Source: Candidatus Dormiibacterota bacterium | GTDB lineage: Bacteria; Chloroflexota; Dormibacteria; Aeolococcales; Bog-877 | Assembly: GCA_027313505.1 (NCBI GenBank) | Contig: DAHVDN010000024.1 | Span: forward strand, 1-46,600 | DNA length: 46,600 nucleotides | Reading direction: 5' to 3' | Shown: in pieces, positions 1-8,250 of the stretch | Numbering within the stretch: the first letter of the stretch is position 1 | Layout: the number at the start of each line of letters is the position of its first letter | Notes under the pieces: generated by a model | What the model saw: only the letters and a program-made list of their open reading frames with translations | The model's database searches: none | What the model was told of the DNA's origin: nothing | Made by a program: the position numbers and the translations under genes

Positions 1-317
1 GCGATCTGGGTCAGGGTGCTGCCGCCGCCGTAGTTGCAAAGCGGGTTCGGGTTGATTGGCAGAATGTTCGCGGCCTGCTGGACGGCCGCTTCTATTGAGC
101 GCGGAGACCCCGACTCGCAAAGTAGCCCATGGGCGCCGGAGGTGTCGAGGCTTGTCTCCACGAGTGCCTCGCGCGCGCCACCTTGGGCCGCATCATTGAT
201 GGCAGACGCTTGGAAGAAGAGGTAGCCCGACGCGATGATGCCAAATAGGACGGCAAAGAAGATCGGCGCCACCAGCGCGAATTCGACCACGCTCTGCCCT
301 TTGGAGGATCTCCTCAT
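1..317 (-). CDS. TadE-like pilus assembly protein (3' end beyond window)
   Basis: Partial gene of 105 visible codons, cut by the left window edge. The protein begins MRRSSKGQSVVEFALVAPIF, the classic TadE/TadG N-terminus: a short basic stretch, a G-Q-S-x-V-E-F-A motif, then one transmembrane helix (about residues 11-33). The remainder would be extracytoplasmic and includes two Cys (in LLCES and LCNYG). TadE-type proteins are minor pseudopilins of Flp/Tad pili. The ATG lies 4 nt after the stop of the upstream TadG-like gene, so the two are almost certainly co-transcribed and coupled. The start is chosen because the overlapping ATG at 323-321 runs into a stop after one codon. Family assignment is confident; its exact role in the pilus cannot be told from sequence. 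Confidence 0.85.
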   Translation of the reverse strand, partial: MRRSSKGQSVVEFALVAPIFFAVLFGIIASGYLFFQASAINDAAQGGAREALVETSLDTSGAHGLLCESGSPRSIEAAVQQAANILPINPNPLCNYGGGSTLTQI

Positions 318-321
318 CGCA

Positions 322-2481
322 TCAGTTGGTCAGGATCGCCGCGGATCCCTGAACGCCCGGGATTGAGATGGCGCTTCCGTTGATCGCCAGCTGGGTCTCG
401 CCCTGGGTTTGGAACATGTCCACCATGGCCAGGCCGTTGATCGTGATGTTGCAGCCTGCCCCACCGGCTCCAGGCTGTCCTGCGCCGCAGGTGAGGCCGG
501 TGCCCCACGCCCCGTAGGCCGAGCCATCGGACGGGTAGTTGGGGTCTGTGGCGATGCCGAATCCGGCGACGAGCTGGCCGCCTGGGATGAAGGGCAGGCT
601 GGCATTGCCGCCCCAATACTGTTCGTTCTTGGGGTTCTGTCCCTGCTGATCGGAGTTGTCGAAGAGGACCCCGGTCAGGTTGATGTTTGCGCTGTCACCG
701 ACCAGCGGATCGAAGCCGATGTTGGCCTCCACTGTGCTCCCGGCGGTGTAGGCGGATGTGCCATCGAGCGCAGTGTTCTCCTGCCAAGTCAGGAACTCGT
801 TCCAGGTCCCGTCCTGGGGCGCGGTCAGGGTCACGGTCCCATTCCCCCCTATTTGCAGGGCGTCATTGAGTCCCTGCCCGAGGCAGGAGTTCGGCTCGGG
901 GGAACAGGTCGAGGAATTGGCCGCCACCGGGTTCTGCTTGAAGCAGACCGAGTTGCCGCAGAGTGCGTTAGCGTCCGAGTTGCAGTTGGTGCCGGCCGGT
1001 CCGTTGGGACAGCCGTACGAGGTTCCAGCTGGGCCGGTGCAGGTCTCCCCGCTGCTGGTCCTGGTGCAGTCGCTGCTCCCCAGGCCGATCGCTGGCTCAC
1101 CATCCCCAACGTTCTGGTAGCCGGGAGCGCCGGGCGTCGTGGAAATGGTGCCGTTGGGTAGGGGATCCTGCGTTGCCAAGAGGATGTCCTGTCCTGCCAC
1201 CTGTTTGCCACTGGCTGGCCTGATGGCAAGACCCTGGTCGAAGTAGAAAACGCCAGGGGCCGGTGGGTCCGCCCCGACTACCCCGTACGCCTGGCTGCAG
1301 TTCATGAAGACCGCGTTTCCAGTGATCACCAGGGGGCTGTGATATACGCCGGGGAAGTAGTTGGTGACGCCGCCGGTGAAGGTCATGCCGTCCTCGGTCA
1401 CAGTGCCCGGCAGTGTCTGAGAAGTGCCGTCAGAGATCAGGCCGCAACCGGCGTTGCTGGGCGTAGGCGCAGGCGGCAACCCGGAAGGGGTTGATGTGAT
1501 CTGCCCCTTACCTGTCGACTGCCAGCCGTCGGTGTACACCTTGGTGTTGTTGGCGCTGCAGTTGGCGACATCGGTAGGCAGAGGGGACGGCGGATTGGCC
1601 GGGGGCCAGGTGGAACTGACCGTCGTCGTCTTGGTATCCGGGCTTGGACTGCCGAAGCAGCCGTCCCACGGTGAGTTGACGATTGTCGAGTACTCCAGGG
1701 TGCCCCAGTCGTACATGGTTCCGCTCTGCTTTCCATCGAGGATGTCAGGGTTGTTTATACCTCCCCAACTGCTGCAGTTGGGGATCTGCTGAGTGGAGTT
1801 GTAATTGAGACACCCATTGGCATTGTCGTAAATGGTGCCCTGAACCTCGAATTTCCCATCGCCGGCCATCAGGATGTCGTGCGCGCCGTTCTCAGCCAGC
1901 GCCACGATGCTGGTCTGTGGGCCTCCAGCAGACGCCGGGTTGCGCGCGGCGGCGCCTGCTGCAGTCTGGAGGTGGGTCACACCCATGATCTGCTCAATAA
2001 ATGGTGGCCACTGCGGGGTGACGTTCAGATGAACTCCGCAAGCCCCGGTGGGCGGGTCGACAGGAGTGCCGGTGCTGGTGTCGTAGACGGGGATGTCGTG
2101 GCCGGAGAGCGTCAGTGGCTGGTTTAGGGCGTTGAGATAGTACCCGGTCCATCCGTAGGGGTCAGTCGCGACATTGGTGGACGGGGAGTTGTTGGCTATG
2201 AGGGCGTTGATGATGTAGACCATCTCCTGTCCTGTCACCGGCGTACCGAGGTCGGTGCACTGTGGATAGAGCGCCTTTGCCCCGGCTTCAGCGGCGAAGT
2301 CGGCCGCGTTCTGGGCCTGGCGGTATTGCAGCAGACCGAAACCGCCGTCGATAGCGATTCCCACCATCAACATCAACACCAGCAAACTGATCGCGAAAAG
2401 GACCATCACCTGACCGGCCTGCGAAGTCCGCCTCAGTGCACCGGATCGCTGTAGAAATAGCCGATCGATTGAACGCTTCAT
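322..2481 (-). CDS. TadG-like Flp pilus assembly protein, 719 aa, cysteine-rich
   Basis: Begins MKRSIDRLFLQRSGALRRTS and has the TadG-like N-terminus (GQVMVLFAISLLVLMLMVGI) that anchors the protein with one membrane helix, followed by the typical YRQAQNAADFAAEAGA helix. The long exported part holds 18 cysteines, Pro/Ser/Thr-rich linkers (about residues 230-300), and repeated PGVY/PGVFYFDQGL turns seen in large TadG-like proteins. An open frame extends upstream to 2649, but ATG 2481 overlaps the TGA of the upstream gene as ATGA and precedes the conserved N-terminus, so 2481 is preferred. It is the middle gene of a three-gene TadE-TadG-TadE operon. The even cysteine number and exported location suggest disulfides; that is inference. 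Domain content beyond the N-terminus is not recognised. Confidence 0.85.
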   Translation of the reverse strand: MKRSIDRLFLQRSGALRRTSQAGQVMVLFAISLLVLMLMVGIAIDGGFGLLQYRQAQNAADFAAEAGAKALYPQCTDLGTPVTGQEMVYIINALIANNSPSTNVATDPYGWTGYYLNALNQPLTLSGHDIPVYDTSTGTPVDPPTGACGVHLNVTPQWPPFIEQIMGVTHLQTAAGAAARNPASAGGPQTSIVALAENGAHDILMAGDGKFEVQGTIYDNANGCLNYNSTQQIPNCSSWGGINNPDILDGKQSGTMYDWGTLEYSTIVNSPWDGCFGSPSPDTKTTTVSSTWPPANPPSPLPTDVANCSANNTKVYTDGWQSTGKGQITSTPSGLPPAPTPSNAGCGLISDGTSQTLPGTVTEDGMTFTGGVTNYFPGVYHSPLVITGNAVFMNCSQAYGVVGADPPAPGVFYFDQGLAIRPASGKQVAGQDILLATQDPLPNGTISTTPGAPGYQNVGDGEPAIGLGSSDCTRTSSGETCTGPAGTSYGCPNGPAGTNCNSDANALCGNSVCFKQNPVAANSSTCSPEPNSCLGQGLNDALQIGGNGTVTLTAPQDGTWNEFLTWQENTALDGTSAYTAGSTVEANIGFDPLVGDSANINLTGVLFDNSDQQGQNPKNEQYWGGNASLPFIPGGQLVAGFGIATDPNYPSDGSAYGAWGTGLTCGAGQPGAGGAGCNITINGLAMVDMFQTQGETQLAINGSAISIPGVQGSAAILTN

Positions 2482-2945
2482 CCGCCTGCCGTCGCCTCCA
2501 CTTTGATCGTCAGTCCATGAGCGAACAGGGGCACGAACGGGTCGATGGTTTCCCAGAGGTTCACCTTGACCAAGGACTGCCCCGAGCTCGGGTCGGTTGA
2601 GTTCGTGACCTGGGCACAAGATGCCGGCACGCCCCCGCCGGAGGTACATGTCAGGCTGGTGACCCCCATCTCCTGCTGCGCCGCCGTGATGGCGTCAGGC
2701 AGCTCGGCGGGGTACGTCCCTCCGTCATATGCCGCCTGAGCGGCCACAGCACCAGCTCGGGCTGCCTGGGTGAGGTCAATTCCCGCTACCAGCATCTGTC
2801 CTCCAGTAGCCGCAACCGCGAGCACCAATATGGCGATCGGGAGCACCAGAGCGAACTCGGTGATCGCCTGGCCCCGGCTCCGCGGGCGCGAGCGCTTGCG
2901 AGGGCGGGGAGCCGACGGCGCCGAGGCGCACTTATCCTTCTTCAT
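2478..2945 (-). CDS. TadE-like pilus assembly protein, 155 aa
   Basis: First gene of the leftward pilus operon. After a very basic leader (residues 1-24) it shows RGQAITEFALVLPIAILVLA, the TadE-family motif and single membrane helix, then the DLTQAARAGA helix typical of TadE. Two cysteines lie in the exported half. TadE proteins act as minor pseudopilins in Flp pili. The ATG at 2945 follows a short leader without a visible Shine-Dalgarno; a promoter with the shared GTTAC repeat lies just upstream (2971-3015). The stop overlaps the next start (ATGA). The core pilus genes are 22 kb away, so the pilus gene set is split. Confidence 0.87.
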   Translation of the reverse strand: MKKDKCASAPSAPRPRKRSRPRSRGQAITEFALVLPIAILVLAVAATGGQMLVAGIDLTQAARAGAVAAQAAYDGGTYPAELPDAITAAQQEMGVTSLTCTSGGGVPASCAQVTNSTDPSSGQSLVKVNLWETIDPFVPLFAHGLTIKVEATAGG

Positions 2946-2970
2946 GACTGGCAGGCGTCAGCGTAACGGC

Positions 2971-3015
2971 TTTATCGGAAGAGTTACCCATCCCTATGTG
3001 TAACGGCCCTGTAAC
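2971..3015 (-). promoter_or_regulatory. Promoter of leftward pilus operon with 11-bp-period GTTAC direct repeat
   Basis: On the minus strand 3015-2998 reads GTTACAGGGCCGTTACAC, two GTTACA/GTTACAC half sites one helical turn (11 bp) apart. After exactly 21 bp comes GATAAA (2976-2971), a plausible -10 about 26 bp before the ATG at 2945. The same 18-mer, differing at one base, with the same 21-bp gap to a -10, precedes flp (25063-25107). Direct repeats with 11-bp period are typical of OmpR/PhoB-type response-regulator sites; the regulator here is unknown. The element also sits 32 bp upstream of the divergent prmC start. Confidence 0.6.
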
Positions 3016-3046
3016 AGGATCGTTAGGGGGGGGAGGGGAGATCTCG

Positions 3047-3940
3047 ATGGCACCTGAGACGGGGATCAGATCGGCGGGCGATGACAAGACCCTGGCGGGG
3101 ATTCTTCGGCTATCCACTGGCTATCTCCAGCAGAGGGGGGTGCCATCGCCTCGATTGGAGGCCGAGCTGCTCTTGGGACACTGCCTTAGGCTCTCGCGGC
3201 TCCAGCTGTACCTGGAGTTCGAACGGCCACTGGAGGAAGGTGAGCTCGCTCGGCTGAGGGAGCTTCTCCGGGTACGCGCCTCCGGCCGGCCACTGGCCTA
3301 CATCGTCGGCAACAGAGAGTTTCTGGGGAGAGCCTTCCTGGTCTCGGAGAGTGTCCTCATACCGCGTCCCGAGACCGAGGAGCTGGTTCAGTTGGCTATC
3401 ATCCGCGCCGCGCCCATGGACCATCCGGCTTCGGTGCTGGACCTGGGGTGCGGGAGTGGATGCATTGGCATCTCGATCGCCGCGGAAGTTCCGGAGAGTC
3501 GAGTGGATCTCGTAGATCTGGAGCCGGAGGCTGTCCGGTTGACCAGGGCCAATGCTGAATTGTTGGGGCTGGATCAGCGCTGCAACGCCTTCGAGGGGTC
3601 GTGGGCCGAGCCGGTCTTGGGCCGTGGTCCCTATCAGCTCGTGGTCAGCAACCCCCCCTACGTGACCAGCTCTGAGTGCCTGACGCTGGACAGGACGGTT
3701 CGCGACTTCGAGCCCAGGTTGGCTCTGGATGGTGGCTTAGATGGCCTGGCCGCCTACCGCTCTCTGCTGCCCGCGCTGGGGACTCTGATGGACCGCCCCT
3801 CGCTGGTGCTCCTGGAGTGCGACCCAAGGCGCATCCACGAGGTGGCGGAGCTGTGCCGCAGGCTCTGGCCAGATGGCCAGCTCACCTGTCACAAGGACCT
3901 TAGCAATCGCGAGCGGATTCTGGAGGTCAGCCTTCGATGA
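3047..3940 (+). CDS. prmC: Peptide chain release factor N5-glutamine methyltransferase
   Basis: PrmC/HemK methylates the GGQ glutamine of release factors RF1/RF2 using S-adenosylmethionine. The 297-aa protein has the helical N-terminal domain, the family stretch SGRPLAYIVGNREFLG, the SAM-binding loop VLDLGCGSGCIGISIA and the catalytic NPPYV motif (VVSNPPYVTSS) that holds the substrate Gln. The start at ATG 3047 is preceded by a strong GGAGGGGAG (about 3032-3040). An upstream in-frame ATG at 2996 would run through the divergent promoter region and adds no conserved sequence. The stop overlaps the next ATG (ATGA). Following sua5 and glyA match the actinobacterial prmC neighbourhood. Confident. 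Confidence 0.95.
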   Translation: MAPETGIRSAGDDKTLAGILRLSTGYLQQRGVPSPRLEAELLLGHCLRLSRLQLYLEFERPLEEGELARLRELLRVRASGRPLAYIVGNREFLGRAFLVSESVLIPRPETEELVQLAIIRAAPMDHPASVLDLGCGSGCIGISIAAEVPESRVDLVDLEPEAVRLTRANAELLGLDQRCNAFEGSWAEPVLGRGPYQLVVSNPPYVTSSECLTLDRTVRDFEPRLALDGGLDGLAAYRSLLPALGTLMDRPSLVLLECDPRRIHEVAELCRRLWPDGQLTCHKDLSNRERILEVSLR

Positions 3941-4542
3941 CGACCGGCCAGATTTGGAAGGCTGACCAGGCCGGGCTGAAGCTGGCCGCGGACAGCCTTG
4001 GTGGGGGAGGGGTCATAGGATTCCCCACCGACACGGTCTATGGACTTGGAGCAGCGATGTCCTCGCCTGACGCCGTGAGGATGATCCCCCGCATAAAGGG
4101 GCGGCCCCTGGAGCAACCGCTCATACTCATGGCCGCCACAGTCGGCGAGATGAGCGAATATTGCACCTTTTCGGCGCAGGCCGTGGAGTTCGCCACCCGG
4201 TTCTGGCCAGGCCCGTTGACCCTCATTCTCCCATCCCTCGCCCGGGCGTCGACTTTGGGTGGTGGCTCTACGGTAGGGGTCCGGATACCGTCCCATGAGG
4301 TGGCGCTCGAGCTCCTGCGCCATGCCGGTCCCATGGCCACCACCAGCGCCAACCGCCACGGCGAAAAGCCCGTTGAAGGAGCCGAGGAGGCGATCCTTCA
4401 TCTGACCGGCATCGCCGGGGCTGTCGTCGATCCCGACCCCGCTTCGGCCGACCATCAGCCCTCCTCTATACTCGACCTGACTCGCGGGGAGCCGGTCCTG
4501 ATTCGGGCGGGCGCACTCGATCTGGCTACCCTGGGCCTTTGA
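3937..4542 (+). CDS. L-threonylcarbamoyladenylate synthase (Sua5/YrdC/TsaC family)
   Basis: Makes threonylcarbamoyl-AMP from threonine, bicarbonate and ATP, the first step of t6A37 tRNA modification. The 201-aa protein is a single YrdC domain without the extra Sua5 C-terminal domain. Visible family motifs are FPTDTVYGLGA near the N-terminus, the KGRP loop (RIKGRPLEQPL), FWPGPLTLIL, and TTSANRHGE. The ATG overlaps the prmC stop by four bases, implying translational coupling. It is followed closely by glyA. Either name, TsaC or Sua5, fits; the length suits TsaC. Confidence 0.93.
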   Translation: MTTGQIWKADQAGLKLAADSLGGGGVIGFPTDTVYGLGAAMSSPDAVRMIPRIKGRPLEQPLILMAATVGEMSEYCTFSAQAVEFATRFWPGPLTLILPSLARASTLGGGSTVGVRIPSHEVALELLRHAGPMATTSANRHGEKPVEGAEEAILHLTGIAGAVVDPDPASADHQPSSILDLTRGEPVLIRAGALDLATLGL

Positions 4543-4579
4543 CTGGGCGGTCACGGCGGTTGTATGCGGAGGGACCTAG

Positions 4580-5839
4580 TTGGGGATGGCGGCAGAGAGG
4601 CTCGAGGTCATCCGGGCAGCCGACCCTGACCTCGCCGCGATCATGGAGCGGGAGCTTGAGCGCCAGGAGCACACACTCGAGCTGATCCCCTCGGAGAACA
4701 TCGCCAGCCCTGCGGTGCTGGCCGCGGTCGGGTCGTGGCTCACCAACAAATACGCCGAGGGAACCCCGGGCAAGCGGTACTACGGTGGCTGCGAGTTCGT
4801 CGATGAGGTGGAGTCGCTCTGCCAGGAGCGGGCCACCTGGCTGTTCGGGGCCGACCACGCCAATGTCCAGCCCCACAGCGGAAGCTCGGCCAACCTGGCG
4901 GCCTTCATGACCCTCTGCAAGCCTGGTGACACCATCTTGGGGATGGATCTCAGCCACGGGGGCCACCTGACCCATGGCTCTCCTGTCAGCTTCAGTGGAA
5001 TCTTCTACCACGCTGAGTCTTACGGGGTCAGCCCCGAAACCGAGCAGCTGGACTACGACCTAGTCCGGGCGCGCGCCCGGGAGGTTCGGCCGCAGATGCT
5101 GATCGCGGGAGCGAGCGCCTATCCGCGTCTTTTCGACTTCGCGGCCCTGGCCGATATCGCTGCGGAGGTTGACGCCAGGCTGCTCGTCGACATGGCACAC
5201 TTTGCGGGCCTTGTCGCGGGTGGCGCCCATCCCAGCCCGGTCCCATATGCCGACCTGGTCACCCTCACCACCCACAAGACCCTGCGCGGCCCCTGGGGAG
5301 GGATGGTGCTGTCCAAGGAACGGTATGCCAAGGCGGTGGACAAGGCGGTCTTTCCGGGAGCCCAGGGCGGTCCCCTGCTGCACGCCATAGCCGGAAAGGC
5401 GGTCGCCCTCAAAGCGTGGGGTGAGCCGGAGATGAAGGACTATGCCCAAAGGGTGGTCGCCAATGCCAAGAGACTGGCCGATGGCCTCATCGCTGAGGGT
5501 CTGCGGCTGGTCAGTGGGGGCACCGACAACCACCTGATGCTTATCGACCTTCGGCCTCTTCAGCTCACCGGAAAGGCGGTGCAGGAGGTCTGTGACAGCG
5601 CTCGGATCACGGTGAACCGCAACTCCATCCCGTTCGATCAGGCGAGCAAGTTCAATCCCAGCGGGATCAGGCTGGGTACTCCGGCGGTGACCACAAGGGG
5701 CATGGGAATCGCAGAGATGGACGAGATCGCCACCCTGGTCGCTCGCCTGATTCACCACCTGGGCGATGAGGCGGTGACGGGTGAGGTGAAGAAACGGGCA
5801 CGTGCCCTCTGCGAGGCGTACCCGCTGCCTTACGGCTGA
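4580..5839 (+). CDS. glyA: Serine hydroxymethyltransferase
   Basis: Interconverts serine and glycine with tetrahydrofolate; PLP enzyme, 419 aa, normal length. Recognisable are LIPSENIASPAVL, KYAEGTPGKRYYGGCEFVD, QPHSGSSANLAAF, the DMAHFAGLVA segment and the PLP-lysine region LTTHKTLRGPWGG. The last normally reads GPRGG, so Trp replaces the usual Arg. The TTG at 4580 is well spaced from GGAGGGA (4568-4574); ATG 4586 is the alternative and would remove two residues. Placement after prmC-sua5 and before a tagO/wecA-type gene matches the Streptomyces-type cluster. The final codons overlap an open frame leading to the next gene, but that gene probably starts after the glyA stop. Confidence 0.95.
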   Translation: MGMAAERLEVIRAADPDLAAIMERELERQEHTLELIPSENIASPAVLAAVGSWLTNKYAEGTPGKRYYGGCEFVDEVESLCQERATWLFGADHANVQPHSGSSANLAAFMTLCKPGDTILGMDLSHGGHLTHGSPVSFSGIFYHAESYGVSPETEQLDYDLVRARAREVRPQMLIAGASAYPRLFDFAALADIAAEVDARLLVDMAHFAGLVAGGAHPSPVPYADLVTLTTHKTLRGPWGGMVLSKERYAKAVDKAVFPGAQGGPLLHAIAGKAVALKAWGEPEMKDYAQRVVANAKRLADGLIAEGLRLVSGGTDNHLMLIDLRPLQLTGKAVQEVCDSARITVNRNSIPFDQASKFNPSGIRLGTPAVTTRGMGIAEMDEIATLVARLIHHLGDEAVTGEVKKRARALCEAYPLPYG

Positions 5840-5855
5840 GCTCAGGGAGACCGTC

Positions 5856-6944
5856 TTGCCCACCGCTGCCCACCACTTCCTGATCGCGGCGCCAATCCTC
5901 CTTTTGTCACTGGCGGTGACTGTCGCCGCGGTGCCGTTCTTGAAGTGGCTCAGCTTCCGTGTGGGAGCTGTGGCCCAGCCCGGCGGGCGCAACATCCACC
6001 AGAAGACGACAGGTCGCCTCGGAGGGCTGGCTCTGATGGCGGGATTTGTGGTCGCGGTGGCGATCTTCGGCCGATCCGTGCCGTATTGGGGACAGATCGA
6101 GGTGGTGGCGCTGGTAGTCGGAGGTCTCCTGGCGGTGGACGACATCCTGGGTCTGCCGTTCTGGACCAAGCTGGTGGTGCAGATCCTCTGTTCCCTGCTG
6201 GTGGCGTGGGGTTTCGGGATCACAATCGGGTCGATCACCCTGCCGCACCTCGACCTCCGCCTGACGTGGGCCGCCATCCCCGTCACCGTCATATGGCTGG
6301 TCGGAATGCAGAACTCGATCAACCTGCTGGACGGAGTCGACGGCCTGGCAGCCGGGGTGGTCGCGATCGTCGGGGCGGTCCTCTTCCTGGCCGCGGTGAA
6401 CCGCCTTGGGGTCGACCCCGGGCAGGGGTCGGTGATCCTGTTGTCGGCGGCGCTCATCGGCTGCTGCCTCGGCTTTCTGGTGTTCAACTTCTACCCCGCC
6501 CGGATCTTCATGGGCGATTCAGGCAGCCACGTGCTGGGCATGCTCGTCGGAGTCATAACCATCCTGGGGGTCGCCAAGGTGACCGTGGCGCTCTCCCTGT
6601 TCGTACCGGTGGTGGCGCTGGCACTGCCCATCGGAGATACCGCATTCGCGATCTGGCGCCGCAGGCGTGAGGGGGTGGGTGTGGCCAGGGCGGATGCCCG
6701 CCACCTGCACCACCGACTTTTGCGGCTGGGGCTCACTCAGCGGGAGACCGCGGTCAGCTTCTACCTGGTGACGGGAATCCTCGGCTGTGTGGGGCTGGCG
6801 ATCTTCGGCCACCACAAGATTCTGGCGGTCGCGCTCGTCCTGCTGGTCATCGCCCTGATACTTCTGGGATGGCGGATCTGGCACCGCAAGGGCTTCAGCT
6901 TCCAGACTCAACCGGAGTCGGCTCCTCCCGGACCACCTCGGTGA
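5856..6944 (+). CDS. Undecaprenyl-phosphate N-acetylhexosamine-1-phosphate transferase (TagO/WecA type)
   Basis: Polytopic membrane enzyme of the MraY/WecA superfamily; such enzymes move GlcNAc-1-P (or a related sugar phosphate) from UDP-sugar to undecaprenyl phosphate to start teichoic acid, arabinogalactan or O-antigen type polymers. The 362-aa protein has about ten hydrophobic segments, GGRNIHQKTTGRLGGLA, the AVDDILGL acidic motif, NSINLLDGVDGLAAG, FMGDSGSH and the cytoplasmic HLHHRLLRLG histidine loop characteristic of WecA/TagO rather than MraY. TTG 5856 is chosen because AGGGAGA lies 6 nt upstream and an earlier start would overlap glyA. The stop overlaps the murA ATG (TGATG). Sugar specificity is not readable. 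Confidence 0.9.
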   Translation: MPTAAHHFLIAAPILLLSLAVTVAAVPFLKWLSFRVGAVAQPGGRNIHQKTTGRLGGLALMAGFVVAVAIFGRSVPYWGQIEVVALVVGGLLAVDDILGLPFWTKLVVQILCSLLVAWGFGITIGSITLPHLDLRLTWAAIPVTVIWLVGMQNSINLLDGVDGLAAGVVAIVGAVLFLAAVNRLGVDPGQGSVILLSAALIGCCLGFLVFNFYPARIFMGDSGSHVLGMLVGVITILGVAKVTVALSLFVPVVALALPIGDTAFAIWRRRREGVGVARADARHLHHRLLRLGLTQRETAVSFYLVTGILGCVGLAIFGHHKILAVALVLLVIALILLGWRIWHRKGFSFQTQPESAPPGPPR

Positions 6945-8248
6945 TGGACCAGGCGGGCCTGACTCAGGGGAATCTGGACGATCTCCTCGAGATCGAGGGA
7001 GGTAACCGCCTGCTCGGCGAGGTGGCCGTGAGCGGCAGCAAGAATGCCGCCCTTCCAGAGATGGCGGCGGCGCTCCTCAGCGACGGGCCGCTGCTGCTGA
7101 CCAACCTGCCTGAGATCGAGGATGTGGGAACCATGAGCGCCATCCTGGAGAGCCTTGGAGTGCGCCAGCAGCGCAGCTCAGACCAGCTCGTGATCGACCC
7201 GACGGGGTTGAAAGGGGGGAGTCCGGACTTCGCTGCCGCCGGACGGATGCGAGCCTCCCTGGTGCTGCTGGGTCCCTTGCTTGCCGCCGTCGGAGAGGCA
7301 ACCCTCCCGCGCCCGGGCGGCGACGATATCGGAGCCCGCCGCATTGAGCAGCATGTGGCAGGACTGGAGCTGATGGGAGCTAAGGTGGAGGCAACTCCGG
7401 AGGGGATCAGGGCAACCTGTTCTCGGCTCCGCGGGGCCCACATCCTCTTGGACATGCCGACAGTCACCGGCACCGAGAACCTCATGATGGCGGCCGTCCG
7501 CGCGGAGGGGATCACGATTATTTCCAACGCCGCGCGTGAGCCCCATGTCGTCGACCTGGCAATCTGCCTCAACTCCATGGGCGCGCGCATAGCGGGCGCG
7601 GGTACCGATCGGGTGGTGGTGGAAGGGGTGCGGCACCTGCACCAGGCAGAGCACAGGGTGAGGCCGGATTACATCGAGGCCGGCACCTATGCGGTGGCGG
7701 CCGCCGCGACCGGGGGAGAGCTGCTGGTCCAGGACGTCATCTGCGATGACCTGACCCAGCTTCTCCACAAGCTGAGGGCCGCCGGCTGCCAGGTGGAGGA
7801 GGGGGCCAGCTGGGTGAGGGTTGGTAGGCGGGCTGAGCTACGAGCGGTTGACATGACCACCTGGCCCCACCCCGGGTTCGCCACCGACCTGCAATCGCAG
7901 TACGTCGCTCTCATGACCCAGGCCGACGGCCAATCCACGGTCTGGGAGGCGCTATACGAAAACCGCTTCCGCCCCGTGGAGCAACTGCGCCGTCTGGGGG
8001 CAAAGATCGAGGTGGAGGGAAGGATCGCCGTGGTCCATGGCGGCCACCCCTTGGTCGGAGCTGAGCTGGAGATCACCGACATTAGATCGGGAGCGGCCCT
8101 GGTGATAGCTGGGCTGTGCGCCCAGGGCATCACCACCTGCCGCAACGTCCGACACCTGGATCGCGGCTACCAGAATTTGGCCGGGAAGCTGGCCAAAGTC
8201 GGAGCTCGGATATCTCGTCGGGCCATCCCCGCCGCGCCGAATTCCTGA
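6944..8248 (+). CDS. murA: UDP-N-acetylglucosamine 1-carboxyvinyltransferase, Asp-type active site
   Basis: Transfers enolpyruvate from PEP to UDP-GlcNAc, the first committed step of peptidoglycan synthesis. The 434-aa protein shows VSGSKNAALP near the start, the active loop LPRPGGDDIGARR (residues about 121-133) and TGTENLMMAAVRAEG. In most MurA proteins the loop reads GGCxIGAR; here residue 127 is Asp (7322-7324), the substitution known in mycobacterial and chlamydial MurA and linked to fosfomycin insensitivity. The start ATG 6944 overlaps the previous stop, and residues LLEIEGGNRLLGEV follow as expected. Upstream in-frame codons would lie inside the tagO-like gene. Confident. Confidence 0.95.
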   Translation: MDQAGLTQGNLDDLLEIEGGNRLLGEVAVSGSKNAALPEMAAALLSDGPLLLTNLPEIEDVGTMSAILESLGVRQQRSSDQLVIDPTGLKGGSPDFAAAGRMRASLVLLGPLLAAVGEATLPRPGGDDIGARRIEQHVAGLELMGAKVEATPEGIRATCSRLRGAHILLDMPTVTGTENLMMAAVRAEGITIISNAAREPHVVDLAICLNSMGARIAGAGTDRVVVEGVRHLHQAEHRVRPDYIEAGTYAVAAAATGGELLVQDVICDDLTQLLHKLRAAGCQVEEGASWVRVGRRAELRAVDMTTWPHPGFATDLQSQYVALMTQADGQSTVWEALYENRFRPVEQLRRLGAKIEVEGRIAVVHGGHPLVGAELEITDIRSGAALVIAGLCAQGITTCRNVRHLDRGYQNLAGKLAKVGARISRRAIPAAPNS

Positions 8249-8250
8249 CC

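Noticed and set aside
2996-3046. Upstream prmC start at ATG 2996
   Set aside because: It would lie within the GTTAC repeat of the divergent promoter and lacks a ribosome site, whereas ATG 3047 has a strong one.
5060-6487. 475-codon frame antisense to glyA and the tagO-like gene
   Set aside because: Entirely opposite two well-recognised genes and without its own signals.
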